Shown here one piece after another: positions 5,734-12,420 of a stretch of 14,573 nucleotides of DNA. Location: positions 1 to 14,573 of the forward strand of contig PCWJ01000004.1 in assembly GCA_002787295.1 (NCBI GenBank). The letters are read 5' to 3'. Within the stretch, counting starts at the first letter, position 1. Each line of letters opens with the position of its first letter. The stretch is from Candidatus Nealsonbacteria bacterium CG11_big_fil_rev_8_21_14_0_20_37_68. Lineage in GTDB: Bacteria; Patescibacteriota; Minisyncoccia; Minisyncoccales; GCA-002782225. The notes below the pieces were generated by a model, which worked only from the letters and a program-made list of their open reading frames with translations, did not search any database and was not told where the DNA came from. A program made the translations under genes and the position numbers.

Positions 5734-7407
5734 TTATACTTCAATTACTACGGGTAATATCATTGGTCTTCTTTGCGTCTTAGTGTAGAGAAAATCCCCG
5801 ATTTTATTTCGAATCTCGTCCTTTATATAACTCCAGTTGACTGCCCCGCCGGTTCCTCCAGCCCTGTTTACAATTTCAATTATTTTTTTTCTTGTTTCAG
5901 CCAGCAGTTCCTTTGATTCTCTAAGATAGACAAACCCTCTTGATATTATGTCTGGAGAACTACGAACTTTACCGGTGGCTCTGTCTACTACCGCCACAAT
6001 TACAAACATTCCGTCTTGGGCTAAATTTTGACGATCCCTTAAAACTATCCTTCCCACATCTCCTATTCCCAAACCATCGACCATTACATAATTTGATTCA
6101 ATCAGCCTTTTTTCTATAAAAATTTTCTTTGTGCTTAAATTAACAATTCCACCATTTTCGCAAATGGCGATGTTTTTTTCTGGGATTCCCTGGGATTTAG
6201 CAATTTCGGCATGATTCACCAACATCGAGTACTGGCCGTGAATTGGAAGGAAAAATTTTGGGTTCGTGATTCTTATCATTTCGGCCAGTTCTTCTTTTTG
6301 AGCGTGACCGCCGGCATGAATATCCATCATTTTATAGTGAAAAACCTTGGTTCCCTGCCGATAAAGTTCGTCTTTTAAAACCTGGACCGTTCTTTCGTTT
6401 CCGGGAATTATTGAAGAAGAAAAGATTATCGAGTCTCCCTTTTTAATTCTTAAGAATCTATATTCTTTATTGGCAATTCTCATTAACACCGCCTCTGCTT
6501 CTCCCTGGGCTCCGGTGCACAAAAAAGTTAATTTAGCATCGGGAAGATTTGCAATTTTATCCGGTTTAATTAAGGTTTTCTTTTGAGATTTTATATAACC
6601 TAATTTTTTGCAGATTTCTATATTGGTTTTCATGCTGCGACCTGCGATTGCCACTTTTCTACCATACTTTTCAGAAAGAGTAATAATTTGCTGTATTCGA
6701 TTGATTAAAGAAGCAAAGGTAGCGGCAATGATTCTTCCCTTCGATTCTTTAAAAATCTCATCTAAATTTTCCATAATTTTCTTTTCAGAGAGGGAGTGTC
6801 CCTCTGCCTCGGCTCCGGTCGAATCTGACATTAAAAGCAAAATATCTCTTTTTCCAAAATTTTTTAATTTTTCTAAGTCGGTAGGTGTATCGTAAATTGG
6901 ATTTGGGTCGAATTTAAAATCGGAGGTGTGGAGAATGTTTCCAACGGGACTCGAAATAAAAAGGCCGAGGCTGTCTGGAATATTGTGGTTTTGTTTAAAA
7001 AATTCAATCTTAAATGGTCCCAAATTAATTTTATCCCCATTTTTAACGGTTTGGATTTGGAGCTTGGGTTGATTGGGAGAATCTTCTTGTCTTTTTAAGA
7101 TAATTTCCCTGGTAAGAGCGGCAGTAAAAATTGGGGGGTTGCCGATTTTTTCAATTAGATAGGGAATCGCTCCGATATGGTCATAATGGCCGTGAGTAAA
7201 AACTACCCCAAAAATATTTTTTTCCTTTCCCCGAAGATAAGAAATGTTTGGAATAATATAATCAACGCCGGGCATACTTTCTTCTGGCATGCGCAGTCCC
7301 ATATCAATAATTAAAATCGAGCTTCCGTATTCAAGGAGCATCATATTTCGACCAATCTCTCCCAAGCCGCCGAGGAAAATAATACGAAGATTAGATTGTT
7401 TTTCCAT
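5734..7407 (-). CDS. rnj: Ribonuclease J (metallo-beta-lactamase / beta-CASP RNase)
   Basis: A 557-aa RNase J, an endo- and 5'-3' exoribonuclease in mRNA decay and rRNA maturation. It opens with LRIIFLGGLGEIGRNMMLLEYG. The metal site THGHYDHIGA (H72, H74, D76, H77) is intact, followed by LHTSDFKFDPNP, the beta-CASP region with AGRSMKTN, and HAGGHAQKEEL plus FLPIHGQYSML near the second metal ligands. The C-terminal domain ends REGVY-like (SRGFVYLRESKELL) and RRPMILPVVIEV. Length matches the family (about 555). The ATG at 7407 lies only 2 nt past the discriminator base of the split tRNA-Leu and no Shine-Dalgarno is properly spaced, so tRNA 3' processing would leave an almost leaderless mRNA. 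Confidence 0.96.
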   Translation of the reverse strand: MEKQSNLRIIFLGGLGEIGRNMMLLEYGSSILIIDMGLRMPEESMPGVDYIIPNISYLRGKEKNIFGVVFTHGHYDHIGAIPYLIEKIGNPPIFTAALTREIILKRQEDSPNQPKLQIQTVKNGDKINLGPFKIEFFKQNHNIPDSLGLFISSPVGNILHTSDFKFDPNPIYDTPTDLEKLKNFGKRDILLLMSDSTGAEAEGHSLSEKKIMENLDEIFKESKGRIIAATFASLINRIQQIITLSEKYGRKVAIAGRSMKTNIEICKKLGYIKSQKKTLIKPDKIANLPDAKLTFLCTGAQGEAEAVLMRIANKEYRFLRIKKGDSIIFSSSIIPGNERTVQVLKDELYRQGTKVFHYKMMDIHAGGHAQKEELAEMIRITNPKFFLPIHGQYSMLVNHAEIAKSQGIPEKNIAICENGGIVNLSTKKIFIEKRLIESNYVMVDGLGIGDVGRIVLRDRQNLAQDGMFVIVAVVDRATGKVRSSPDIISRGFVYLRESKELLAETRKKIIEIVNRAGGTGGAVNWSYIKDEIRNKIGDFLYTKTQRRPMILPVVIEV

Positions 7408-7409
7408 AG

Positions 7410-7460
7410 TGCGGGCAGGAGGACTTGCACCTCCACAGCCTTTCGGCTATAAAATGTCTG
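7410..7460 (-). tRNA. 3' half of a split tRNA-Leu (anticodon CAG)
   Basis: These 51 nt hold positions 34-73 of a tRNA-Leu: CAG anticodon with A37 and C38, 3' anticodon strand ATTTT, long variable arm AGCC-GAAA-GGCT, T arm GGAGG-TGCAAGT-CCTCC, acceptor TGCCCGC and discriminator A. The acceptor pairs perfectly (7 bp) with GCGGGCA at 8211-8205, which identifies the partner half. Position 55 is G instead of U. CCA is not encoded. The first base directly follows the discriminator base of the complete tRNA-Leu at 7461-7545. Whether this half still contributes to a working tRNA is unknown. Confidence 0.85.
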
Positions 7461-7545
7461 TGCCGAAGGTGGGATTTGAACCCACAAGGGATTTCTCCCA
7501 ATGGTTCCTGAAACCATAGCGTTTACCAAATTTCGCCACCTCGGC
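7461..7545 (-). tRNA. tRNA-Leu (CAG), complete, carried inside the insertion
   Basis: A full 85-nt class II tRNA. Acceptor GCCGAGG pairs with CTTCGGC (one G-T wobble), discriminator A, D stem GCG/CGC with G18G19 present, anticodon stem ATGGT/ACCAT with loop TTCAGGA (anticodon CAG at 7510-7508, reading CUG), long variable arm GGGA-GAAA-TCCC, and a canonical T arm GTGGG-TTCAAAT-CCCAC. CCA is not encoded. It starts 8 nt after the endonuclease stop codon and its last base is the last base of the insertion. Apart from TTTCAG in the anticodon loop, its anticodon arm differs from that of the split tRNA around it, so it should resist an endonuclease that cuts that site. Confidence 0.95.
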
Positions 7546-7553
7546 AATTCTTT

Positions 7554-8177
7554 TTATAAAAAATCTTTTATAATTTTGTATTTTCTTTTAAGACAGGGAA
7601 CGTTCTTAGTAGGATATAAATAAAGTAATAATATTAGGGAATTTTTCTTGGCAAAACCAAGTGAAAATTCCCTTCCCCTTCCCGCCTTTTCAATAAATCC
7701 TCTAATTTTTATTAAAAATTTTATTTTTTGCCGAAGCCATTGTAAATGTTTAAGGCTCGCTGAATTAAAATAAATGTAAAGCCTTTCACTATTTGGATAA
7801 ATTGGATCCATATGTCTGCGGATATATCCATCTCCATCTAAATGACCCCGTAAGAAATCAAAAAAATATTGATTAGGAATTTTAAGAGCTTTAAGCCTTC
7901 CTGTTTTGTGGGGCATCAGACCAATTTTCAGGAGCCACTTATACAAAATAATATTCCCAAATTGAACACGAAAGGAAAGATTCCCTACGCCACTTAATTT
8001 TTTAGTGATTTTATTATTGATACCTAAACATTTTTTAAAAGTCTTTATAAGCTGCGTATCGGTGGATGTGAAATCAAGATGATAACCATCGATAGAGAGA
8101 CTTCCATCAGTTGTAATCAATCCAACAGCATAAGCTATTTCAGAACTCCATTTAATAGGTTTACCTAGTGGTTTCAT
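7554..8177 (-). CDS. LAGLIDADG homing endonuclease
   Basis: A 207-aa monomeric-type LAGLIDADG endonuclease with two motifs: AVGLITTDGS (residues 17-26, metal-binding D24) and FLRGHLDGDG (108-117, D116). Both acidic residues are intact, suggesting an active enzyme. Between them come the usual beta strands (YHLDFTSTD) and an adapter with HKTGRLKALKIPNQYFFDF. The ATG at 8177 is the first base after U33 of the interrupted tRNA-Leu; the frame upstream closes at a TAG inside the tRNA D loop and contains no other ATG. No good Shine-Dalgarno is present; GAAGA in the tRNA lies 11 nt upstream. The stop is 8 nt before the inner tRNA. It is expected to cut the uninterrupted tRNA-Leu anticodon region; a maturase role in RNA splicing is an alternative. 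Confidence 0.92.
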   Translation of the reverse strand: MKPLGKPIKWSSEIAYAVGLITTDGSLSIDGYHLDFTSTDTQLIKTFKKCLGINNKITKKLSGVGNLSFRVQFGNIILYKWLLKIGLMPHKTGRLKALKIPNQYFFDFLRGHLDGDGYIRRHMDPIYPNSERLYIYFNSASLKHLQWLRQKIKFLIKIRGFIEKAGRGREFSLGFAKKNSLILLLYLYPTKNVPCLKRKYKIIKDFL

Positions 8178-8211
8178 AAATTTGCGCGTCTTCTAATTCC
8201 GCCATGCCCGC
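8178..8211 (-). tRNA. 5' half of a split tRNA-Leu
   Basis: These 34 nt give positions 1-33 of a tRNA-Leu: acceptor GCGGGCA, TG, D stem GCG/CGC around the Leu-type loop GAATTAGAAGA, then G26, CAAAT and TT. The loop matches tRNA-Leu D loops except that the first G of the GG pair is A. The anticodon 5' strand CAAAT pairs with ATTTT of the 3' half at four of five positions (C27 opposite U43). The half starts 2 nt after the galU stop and ends directly before the endonuclease ATG. Confidence 0.85.
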
Positions 8212-8213
8212 TT

Positions 8214-9086
8214 CTATAAAATTTTTTCTTTTTTGATAAATTTTTTGAGTTCTGGACTAAATCTGGGATGTTTCAACATTAAGTACAGATTAGATTTCAA
8301 ATAACTAATTTTATCTCCGCACTCTAACCATTTTCCTTCAATCTGGCAACCAAAAATTTTTTTGCCTCGTTTTATCATTTGATTAAAGGCCCCGGCTAAT
8401 CTTATTTCTCCCGCCGCCAAAGATGGTTTTTCCAAAAAGTGAAAAACTTCCGGAGTAATTATATACTTTCCAACTATGGCTAAATTAGACGGTGCAGATT
8501 CAAAAGAGGGCTTTTCTGAAATCCCCTTGATTTCATATAGGTTTTTCTCCATTTTTTTGATATCGACTATTCCATAAGACGACAGTTTTTCTTTGGGTAG
8601 GGCGTATAGGGCTATAACCGGTGTTCGATATTTTTGAAAAACATTAATTAACTGCTCAAGGGCCGGAGTTTTTGATTCTACTATATCATCGCAAAATAGA
8701 ACAGCACAAGCTTCGTCTTTTATCAGTTTTTTTGCCATAAGCACTGCCTGGCCGTCTCCCAGAGACTCTTTTTGGAAAACTTGGGAAAAAGAAATTTTTT
8801 TAACTAATTGGTTTAATTTTTCTAACTCTTCCAAGGCCTCTTTCTTCTTTTTTCTTCGCGACCTGACCCACCAAATAGATTTTTTAAAGTAATCTAAGGA
8901 TAAATTTTGACCTGGTTTGGTTACCAAAATTATTTCTTTTATTCCAGAATTTACTGCTTCCTCTACAATATAATGCAAAAGCGGTTTATCAACCAGGGGA
9001 AAGAATTCCTTTGGTAAAACCTTAGTTAAGGGCAAAAATCTAGTTCCCAGGCCCGCGATTGGAATAATTGCTTTTTTAATTTCCAT
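8214..9086 (-). CDS. galU: UTP-glucose-1-phosphate uridylyltransferase
   Basis: A 290-aa nucleotidyltransferase making UDP-glucose from UTP and glucose 1-phosphate, a donor for cell-surface glycans. It opens MEIKKAIIPIAGLGTRFLPLTK with the nucleotide-binding signature, then LPKEFFPLVDKPLLHYIVEEAVNSGI, the metal-binding segment AVLFCDDIV, and EIRLAGAFNQMIKRGKKIFG plus GKWLECGDK typical of GalU. Length is standard (about 290-300). No Shine-Dalgarno is seen before the ATG at 9086. The TAG stop lies 2 nt before the first base of the split tRNA-Leu, an extremely tight junction suggesting a shared transcript. Cupin Pgi upstream and the phosphohexomutase at 2419 could supply its substrate. Confidence 0.95.
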   Translation of the reverse strand: MEIKKAIIPIAGLGTRFLPLTKVLPKEFFPLVDKPLLHYIVEEAVNSGIKEIILVTKPGQNLSLDYFKKSIWWVRSRRKKKKEALEELEKLNQLVKKISFSQVFQKESLGDGQAVLMAKKLIKDEACAVLFCDDIVESKTPALEQLINVFQKYRTPVIALYALPKEKLSSYGIVDIKKMEKNLYEIKGISEKPSFESAPSNLAIVGKYIITPEVFHFLEKPSLAAGEIRLAGAFNQMIKRGKKIFGCQIEGKWLECGDKISYLKSNLYLMLKHPRFSPELKKFIKKEKIL

Positions 9087-9120
9087 ACAGTGGTATTGCT
9101 AAGTTAGTCGCTCGCCCTCT

Positions 9121-9319
9121 CCCCGCTTAGCGGGGCGCTCGGCTTCGCCTCGCTTCTAAAAACCCTCGGTTTTTAAATTCAAGAATATATATTTAATACC
9201 TTAGCGAATCAAGGTTCTCGCTGGAAGCGAGGTTCTTATATTTTCCTATACGGGAGAACCGAAAGGTTCTAGGTCGGGAGTTTCCGCTTCGCGGAGAACT
9301 CTCGCGACCCGTCCCGACC
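9121..9319. repeat. Cluster of hairpins in the pgi-galU gap, with a copy of the dispersed repeat (locus B)
   Basis: This 251-nt gap is densely structured. It holds CCCCGC-TTA-GCGGGG (9121-9135); AAAAACC-CTC-GGTTTTT (9158-9174), terminator-like on both strands; a divergent repeat unit at about 9176-9242 sharing TTAGCGAATCAAGG and GGTTCTTATA with the arrays at 1-99 and 12421-12531; AGAACC-GAAA-GGTTCT with a GNRA loop (9255-9270); and a stem around CCGC-TTC-GCGG (9284-9294) nested inside GGTCGGGA/TCCCGACC (9272-9279, 9312-9319). It probably ends the pgi transcript. A structured RNA is possible but not demonstrated. Confidence 0.75.
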
Positions 9320-9337
9320 CCTCTCCGATGTGGGATG

Positions 9338-9973
9338 TTATTTTAAGAAACTCAGATCTTTTGGCATTGATTTTAATGGTTTTTTAAAGCGTAATTTTGG
9401 CACTTTTTTGTAATTTTTATTTTTAATCCAGCCATTTTTTGTGTAATAATAGCAAGCCCCCGCTTTTTTAACAAATAAATCATAAATATTTTTGCATTTT
9501 TCATTTAACCAATTAGCCTCAATAAGTTCTTTTTTTGAAGGGTTGATTGTTATATGACCGTAACCCGGGGGAATAATGACGGCATTATCCCTCTTTGCTT
9601 TTATTGTGTAAACATCTTGAATTTTGTTTTTTTGGTATTTTTGTAGTAAATAAAGAGCTTCACCCTTGAGGACTTGATAAACCTCTTCGTAATTATTAGA
9701 ATGTTCATGACCTTTAGTTTTGACAAATTCTCTACCCAACATTCGCGGGGGAATGATAGTAATATCGTATCTCAGCGTACCTTCCTTTTTACCCCCACCA
9801 CCTATGAGTAGGTGTGGGGGTTTAACCCCTCGATACATATAATAGAGCTCAAGATTAGAAGCATTCTTAGCCCAACTTTTATCATAAAGGACCATCTTCA
9901 TGTCATTTAAATACCGAATATCTGCTCTTCTATTTTCTATTTTCTTTTTTCTATTTTCTGATTTTATTTCCAT
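9338..9973 (-). CDS. pgi: Glucose-6-phosphate isomerase, cupin type
   Basis: A 211-aa cupin-fold phosphoglucose isomerase (PF06560 type, best known in archaea), interconverting glucose 6-phosphate and fructose 6-phosphate. Key signatures are RYDITIIPPRMLGREFVKTK, the metal-binding GHEHSNNYEEVYQVLKGEA (two His and a Glu), AVIIPPGYGHITINPS with the further His, and IEANWLNEKCKNIYDLF. The ATG at 9973 overlaps the end of the upstream gene by 10 nt and has GGAGA just before it, supporting translational coupling. Residues 4-16 (KSENRKKKIENRR) come from a short repeat of the word AGAAAATAG and look like an added leader; a start at the ATG pair near residue 25 is possible. It is unrelated in fold to the classic PGI. 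Confidence 0.9.
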   Translation of the reverse strand: MEIKSENRKKKIENRRADIRYLNDMKMVLYDKSWAKNASNLELYYMYRGVKPPHLLIGGGGKKEGTLRYDITIIPPRMLGREFVKTKGHEHSNNYEEVYQVLKGEALYLLQKYQKNKIQDVYTIKAKRDNAVIIPPGYGHITINPSKKELIEANWLNEKCKNIYDLFVKKAGACYYYTKNGWIKNKNYKKVPKLRFKKPLKSMPKDLSFLK

Positions 9974-12051
9974 GCTCTCCGAGTTTTAATATACCAATTT
10001 TCTATATCTAAAAATCTTTTTGATGGGTCGACAATTATTCCTTCCTTTATTTCTTTTATCTTTTTTGGGACAAGATATAAATAATCAGGATTGAATAAAA
10101 ATACACAGGGGGCGTCTTCAATTAAAATTTCTTGGAAATTTTGATATTTTTGAGCTCTTTCTTTTGGGTCTAAACTGACCCTTCCTTCTTCTAACAATTT
10201 ATCCGCGGTTTTATTTTTATATCTGGTGATGTTCAGGCCCGGCTCTTCTTTCTGGGAGGAGTGCCAGAATGGAAAGGGATCGGGGATTACCCCTAAACTT
10301 TCTCCGAATAATAGCATTTCGTAGTTTCTTGGTTTGATAAAGTCTTTTTCAATTTCCGGATAGCTCTTAACCTCAATCTCCACCCCCAGCTCTTTCCACT
10401 GATTTTTTAATAAATTGGCTACTCCTAATAATAGGGGATCTTCCACCGTAATTAGAGAAAATTTAAGGGGGATTAACTCCACTTCGGATTTTTGACAAAT
10501 TTCATTTAGTTTGGGTCTGGTAGTCTTCCAGACAATTCCGGTTCCTGATTTAAGTCCCCAGGGTTTCAAAATATCCTGATAATATTTTTCTTGAAATCTG
10601 ATTACTGCCTCTTTGGTTTCGGGACCAAAAAAACCCGTAATTTTGGCCTCGGGATAAACTTCCGGCTCCTGAGACAAACACCTTTGAAGTTCTTCTACCT
10701 CTTTTCCTTGACTTCCCAACTCAAGCCTGCTCTCAAACTTAAAAGAAGGCTCTTTTTTAATAATTTTTTGTCTTTGACCGCTTTCCGCTTCTTTAAACCC
10801 GGCTTCATCTAAAATTTCTTTTGCCTTTTCTAAATTGAAATCATAAAAATTTTTTGGGGGACTGAATCCATAAATCTCTGGCAAAATGGGGGAGTGAACA
10901 ATTTCTCCCTTTTCTCCCAAGATTTCGGTAAGAATTTTTTCTTTGTTTGTTCCGTAATTAAGAGCTACCCTTATTTTTCTTTCGGTTAGAATTTTAGATT
11001 TTTCAAGGTTGAAAAATACCGAAAAATATCTGGGTAGAGAAAAAGAATATAAATTAAGGATGGCATTTGCTGGCTTGTAATATAATTCAAGTTGGGAAAG
11101 ATTTTCAAGGGAAGCCGGAGAAAAACCATCGACCCCCCCGTTTTTAAAGGCGGCAATTAAGTCTTGGGGTCCATCAAGAAAAACGAAGGAAACTTCTAAA
11201 AGATATGGTTTTCTTTCGTGATAGAACGGGTTGGGTTCAAGGGTGATTGATTGAATAAAACCATTATCTGACTGTTTTAATGTTTTTAGCCGAAAAGCTC
11301 CGGCTCCGATCGGATTTAAATTAAAAACAGAAAGAGGAAAGTTTTGAGGAGAAATATCTTGCCAGATGTGTTTGGGTATTATTTTTACGGTTAACCTCTC
11401 TAAAAAGGCACTATAGGGTTTGTTTAAGGTAAAGCAAATTGCAGTTTCTGAAATTTTTTCTATTTTTACTCCCAGCCAATTCATTCTTAGGGGAGATTTA
11501 TAATCTGCATCCTGAATAGTTTTTATGGTAAAGATTACATCGTCGGCGGTAATTTTTTTGCCGTCCAACCAAAAAACATCCGGTTTTAAATAAACTTCAA
11601 ATTTTTTTCCTTCTTCTTTGATTTCCACTTTTTCAGCCAAATCCGGCACAATTTGACCCTGATTATCATATTTCATTAATCCTGAAAATAAAATCTCTAC
11701 CAGGTCTCGGTCTACGTCGCTAAAATCAGCATAAATTGGGTTAATAAATCTTGGGCTACCTATTACTCCTTCTATGTATTTTCCGCCCCGAGCCGGAACA
11801 AAATGGGTGTGGGTGAGATAAAAATTAATAATTAAAAAAGACACAGACCCCAAAAACAATATAAGAAAAATTAAAAGAGCGATTTTCTCTTTTTTATTTA
11901 AAACCCCGCCGATTTTTTTCCACTGCCAAAATTTAGGCCACTTAAAATGCGACCAGTAAAATTTAATCTGGTCTATTTTATACCTTATTTCCTGCGGAAA
12001 ATCAGTAATTCTTTCTGAAATTTTTAAGATTTTTTGATAATTGAGCTTCAA
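9964..12051 (-). CDS. Membrane-anchored peptide-type ABC solute-binding protein with inserted peptidoglycan-binding domain
   Basis: A 695-aa SBP_bac_5 (OppA/DppA-like) protein. One transmembrane helix (about residues 57-80) follows a basic N-terminal cytoplasmic segment; there is no lipobox, so it is anchored by the helix with the body outside. The binding domain starts at about 90 with GGKYIEGVIGSPRFINPIY and includes WLDGKKITADDVIFTIKTI and NLNPIGAGAFRL. At about 441-518 a PG_binding_1 domain is inserted (LELGSQGKEVEELQ, then ITGFFGPETKEAVIRFQ), after which the second lobe resumes at about 525. The start codon is TTG; a stop three codons upstream leaves no better choice. No ABC permease or ATPase is nearby, so its transport partner is unknown and it may instead act at the cell wall. 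Confidence 0.88.
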   Translation of the reverse strand: MKLNYQKILKISERITDFPQEIRYKIDQIKFYWSHFKWPKFWQWKKIGGVLNKKEKIALLIFLILFLGSVSFLIINFYLTHTHFVPARGGKYIEGVIGSPRFINPIYADFSDVDRDLVEILFSGLMKYDNQGQIVPDLAEKVEIKEEGKKFEVYLKPDVFWLDGKKITADDVIFTIKTIQDADYKSPLRMNWLGVKIEKISETAICFTLNKPYSAFLERLTVKIIPKHIWQDISPQNFPLSVFNLNPIGAGAFRLKTLKQSDNGFIQSITLEPNPFYHERKPYLLEVSFVFLDGPQDLIAAFKNGGVDGFSPASLENLSQLELYYKPANAILNLYSFSLPRYFSVFFNLEKSKILTERKIRVALNYGTNKEKILTEILGEKGEIVHSPILPEIYGFSPPKNFYDFNLEKAKEILDEAGFKEAESGQRQKIIKKEPSFKFESRLELGSQGKEVEELQRCLSQEPEVYPEAKITGFFGPETKEAVIRFQEKYYQDILKPWGLKSGTGIVWKTTRPKLNEICQKSEVELIPLKFSLITVEDPLLLGVANLLKNQWKELGVEIEVKSYPEIEKDFIKPRNYEMLLFGESLGVIPDPFPFWHSSQKEEPGLNITRYKNKTADKLLEEGRVSLDPKERAQKYQNFQEILIEDAPCVFLFNPDYLYLVPKKIKEIKEGIIVDPSKRFLDIENWYIKTRRAWK

Positions 12052-12078
12052 AAAGCATCAGCGAATAACGAATCTTTT

Positions 12079-12141
12079 ACGAATATACGAATTCGTTAAT
12101 TATATAGATATTCGTAAATTCGTATTGATTCGTAAATTCGT
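12079..12141. repeat. ATTCGTAAATTCGT repeats between secG and the solute-binding gene
   Basis: The 14-mer ATTCGTAAATTCGT occurs exactly at 12110-12123 and 12128-12141, and ACGAATATACGAAT at 12079-12092 is its reverse complement with one mismatch. The 96-nt gap is thus a small set of direct and inverted AT-rich repeats that can fold into alternative hairpins. No clear promoter is seen in it. Confidence 0.75.
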
Positions 12142-12147
12142 TGATTT

Positions 12148-12363
12148 TTAGAAAAGAAGGTTTAAAAAAGCCAAAAGAATAAAAACCATTCCCAGGGCTA
12201 CGGTTACCCAAAATAGCTTTTTCTGAATTCCTCTTCTGGTGCCGTAATATCCTCCCTCCTGTCCAAAAGCAGATCCTAAAGCGGTCCCTCTTTGCTGAAG
12301 GAGAATGGCCGCTATTAATAGAGCCGAAACTGCTATTTGAGCAATAACTAAAGGATTTGTCAT
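12148..12363 (-). CDS. secG: Preprotein translocase subunit SecG
   Basis: A 71-aa small membrane subunit of the SecYEG channel. It has the SecG layout: helix 1 (about residues 7-22, IAQIAVSALLIAAILLQ), the signature loop LLQQRGTALGSAFGQEGGYYGTRRGIQKKLFWVT, and helix 2 (about 50-70). Length is typical (about 70-80). It has no convincing Shine-Dalgarno. It lies downstream of the repeat array at 12421-12531 and upstream (in reading direction) of the solute-binding gene, 96 nt apart. Confidence 0.93.
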   Translation of the reverse strand: MTNPLVIAQIAVSALLIAAILLQQRGTALGSAFGQEGGYYGTRRGIQKKLFWVTVALGMVFILLAFLNLLF

Positions 12364-12420
12364 AAGTTACATTCGGATTAATTCAAGACTACAACCCACC
12401 CACCACCCGACAAGGTATCC

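Larger units (their letters stand above)
7461..8177 (-). mobile_element. 717-bp homing element: LAGLIDADG gene plus replacement tRNA-Leu, inserted in a tRNA-Leu anticodon loop
   Basis: The left and right borders are defined by the two halves of the split tRNA-Leu (8211-8178 and 7460-7410). Removing exactly these bases joins U33 to C34 and restores an 85-nt tRNA-Leu with anticodon CAG. The element begins with the ATG of the endonuclease gene and ends with the discriminator base of a complete tRNA-Leu(CAG). Only 8 nt are neither protein-coding nor tRNA, so a group I or group II intron core cannot lie outside the genes. Known LAGLIDADG genes spread by cutting an empty site and being copied in during repair; here the tRNA cargo would replace the gene destroyed by insertion. 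The mechanism is inferred; the arrangement is directly visible. Confidence 0.8.

Noticed and set aside
7289..7547. Short ORFs across the tRNA region on both strands
   Set aside because: They overlap tRNA sequence and the start of rnj, with no ribosome site and no recognisable protein.
7461..8177. A classical group I intron with a homing endonuclease in tRNA-Leu
   Set aside because: The ORF fills the insert from its first base to 8 nt before the inner tRNA, leaving no space for P3-P9 core helices; the insertion is after U33, not after the U34 typical of tRNA-Leu(UAA) introns; and the insert does not end in G.
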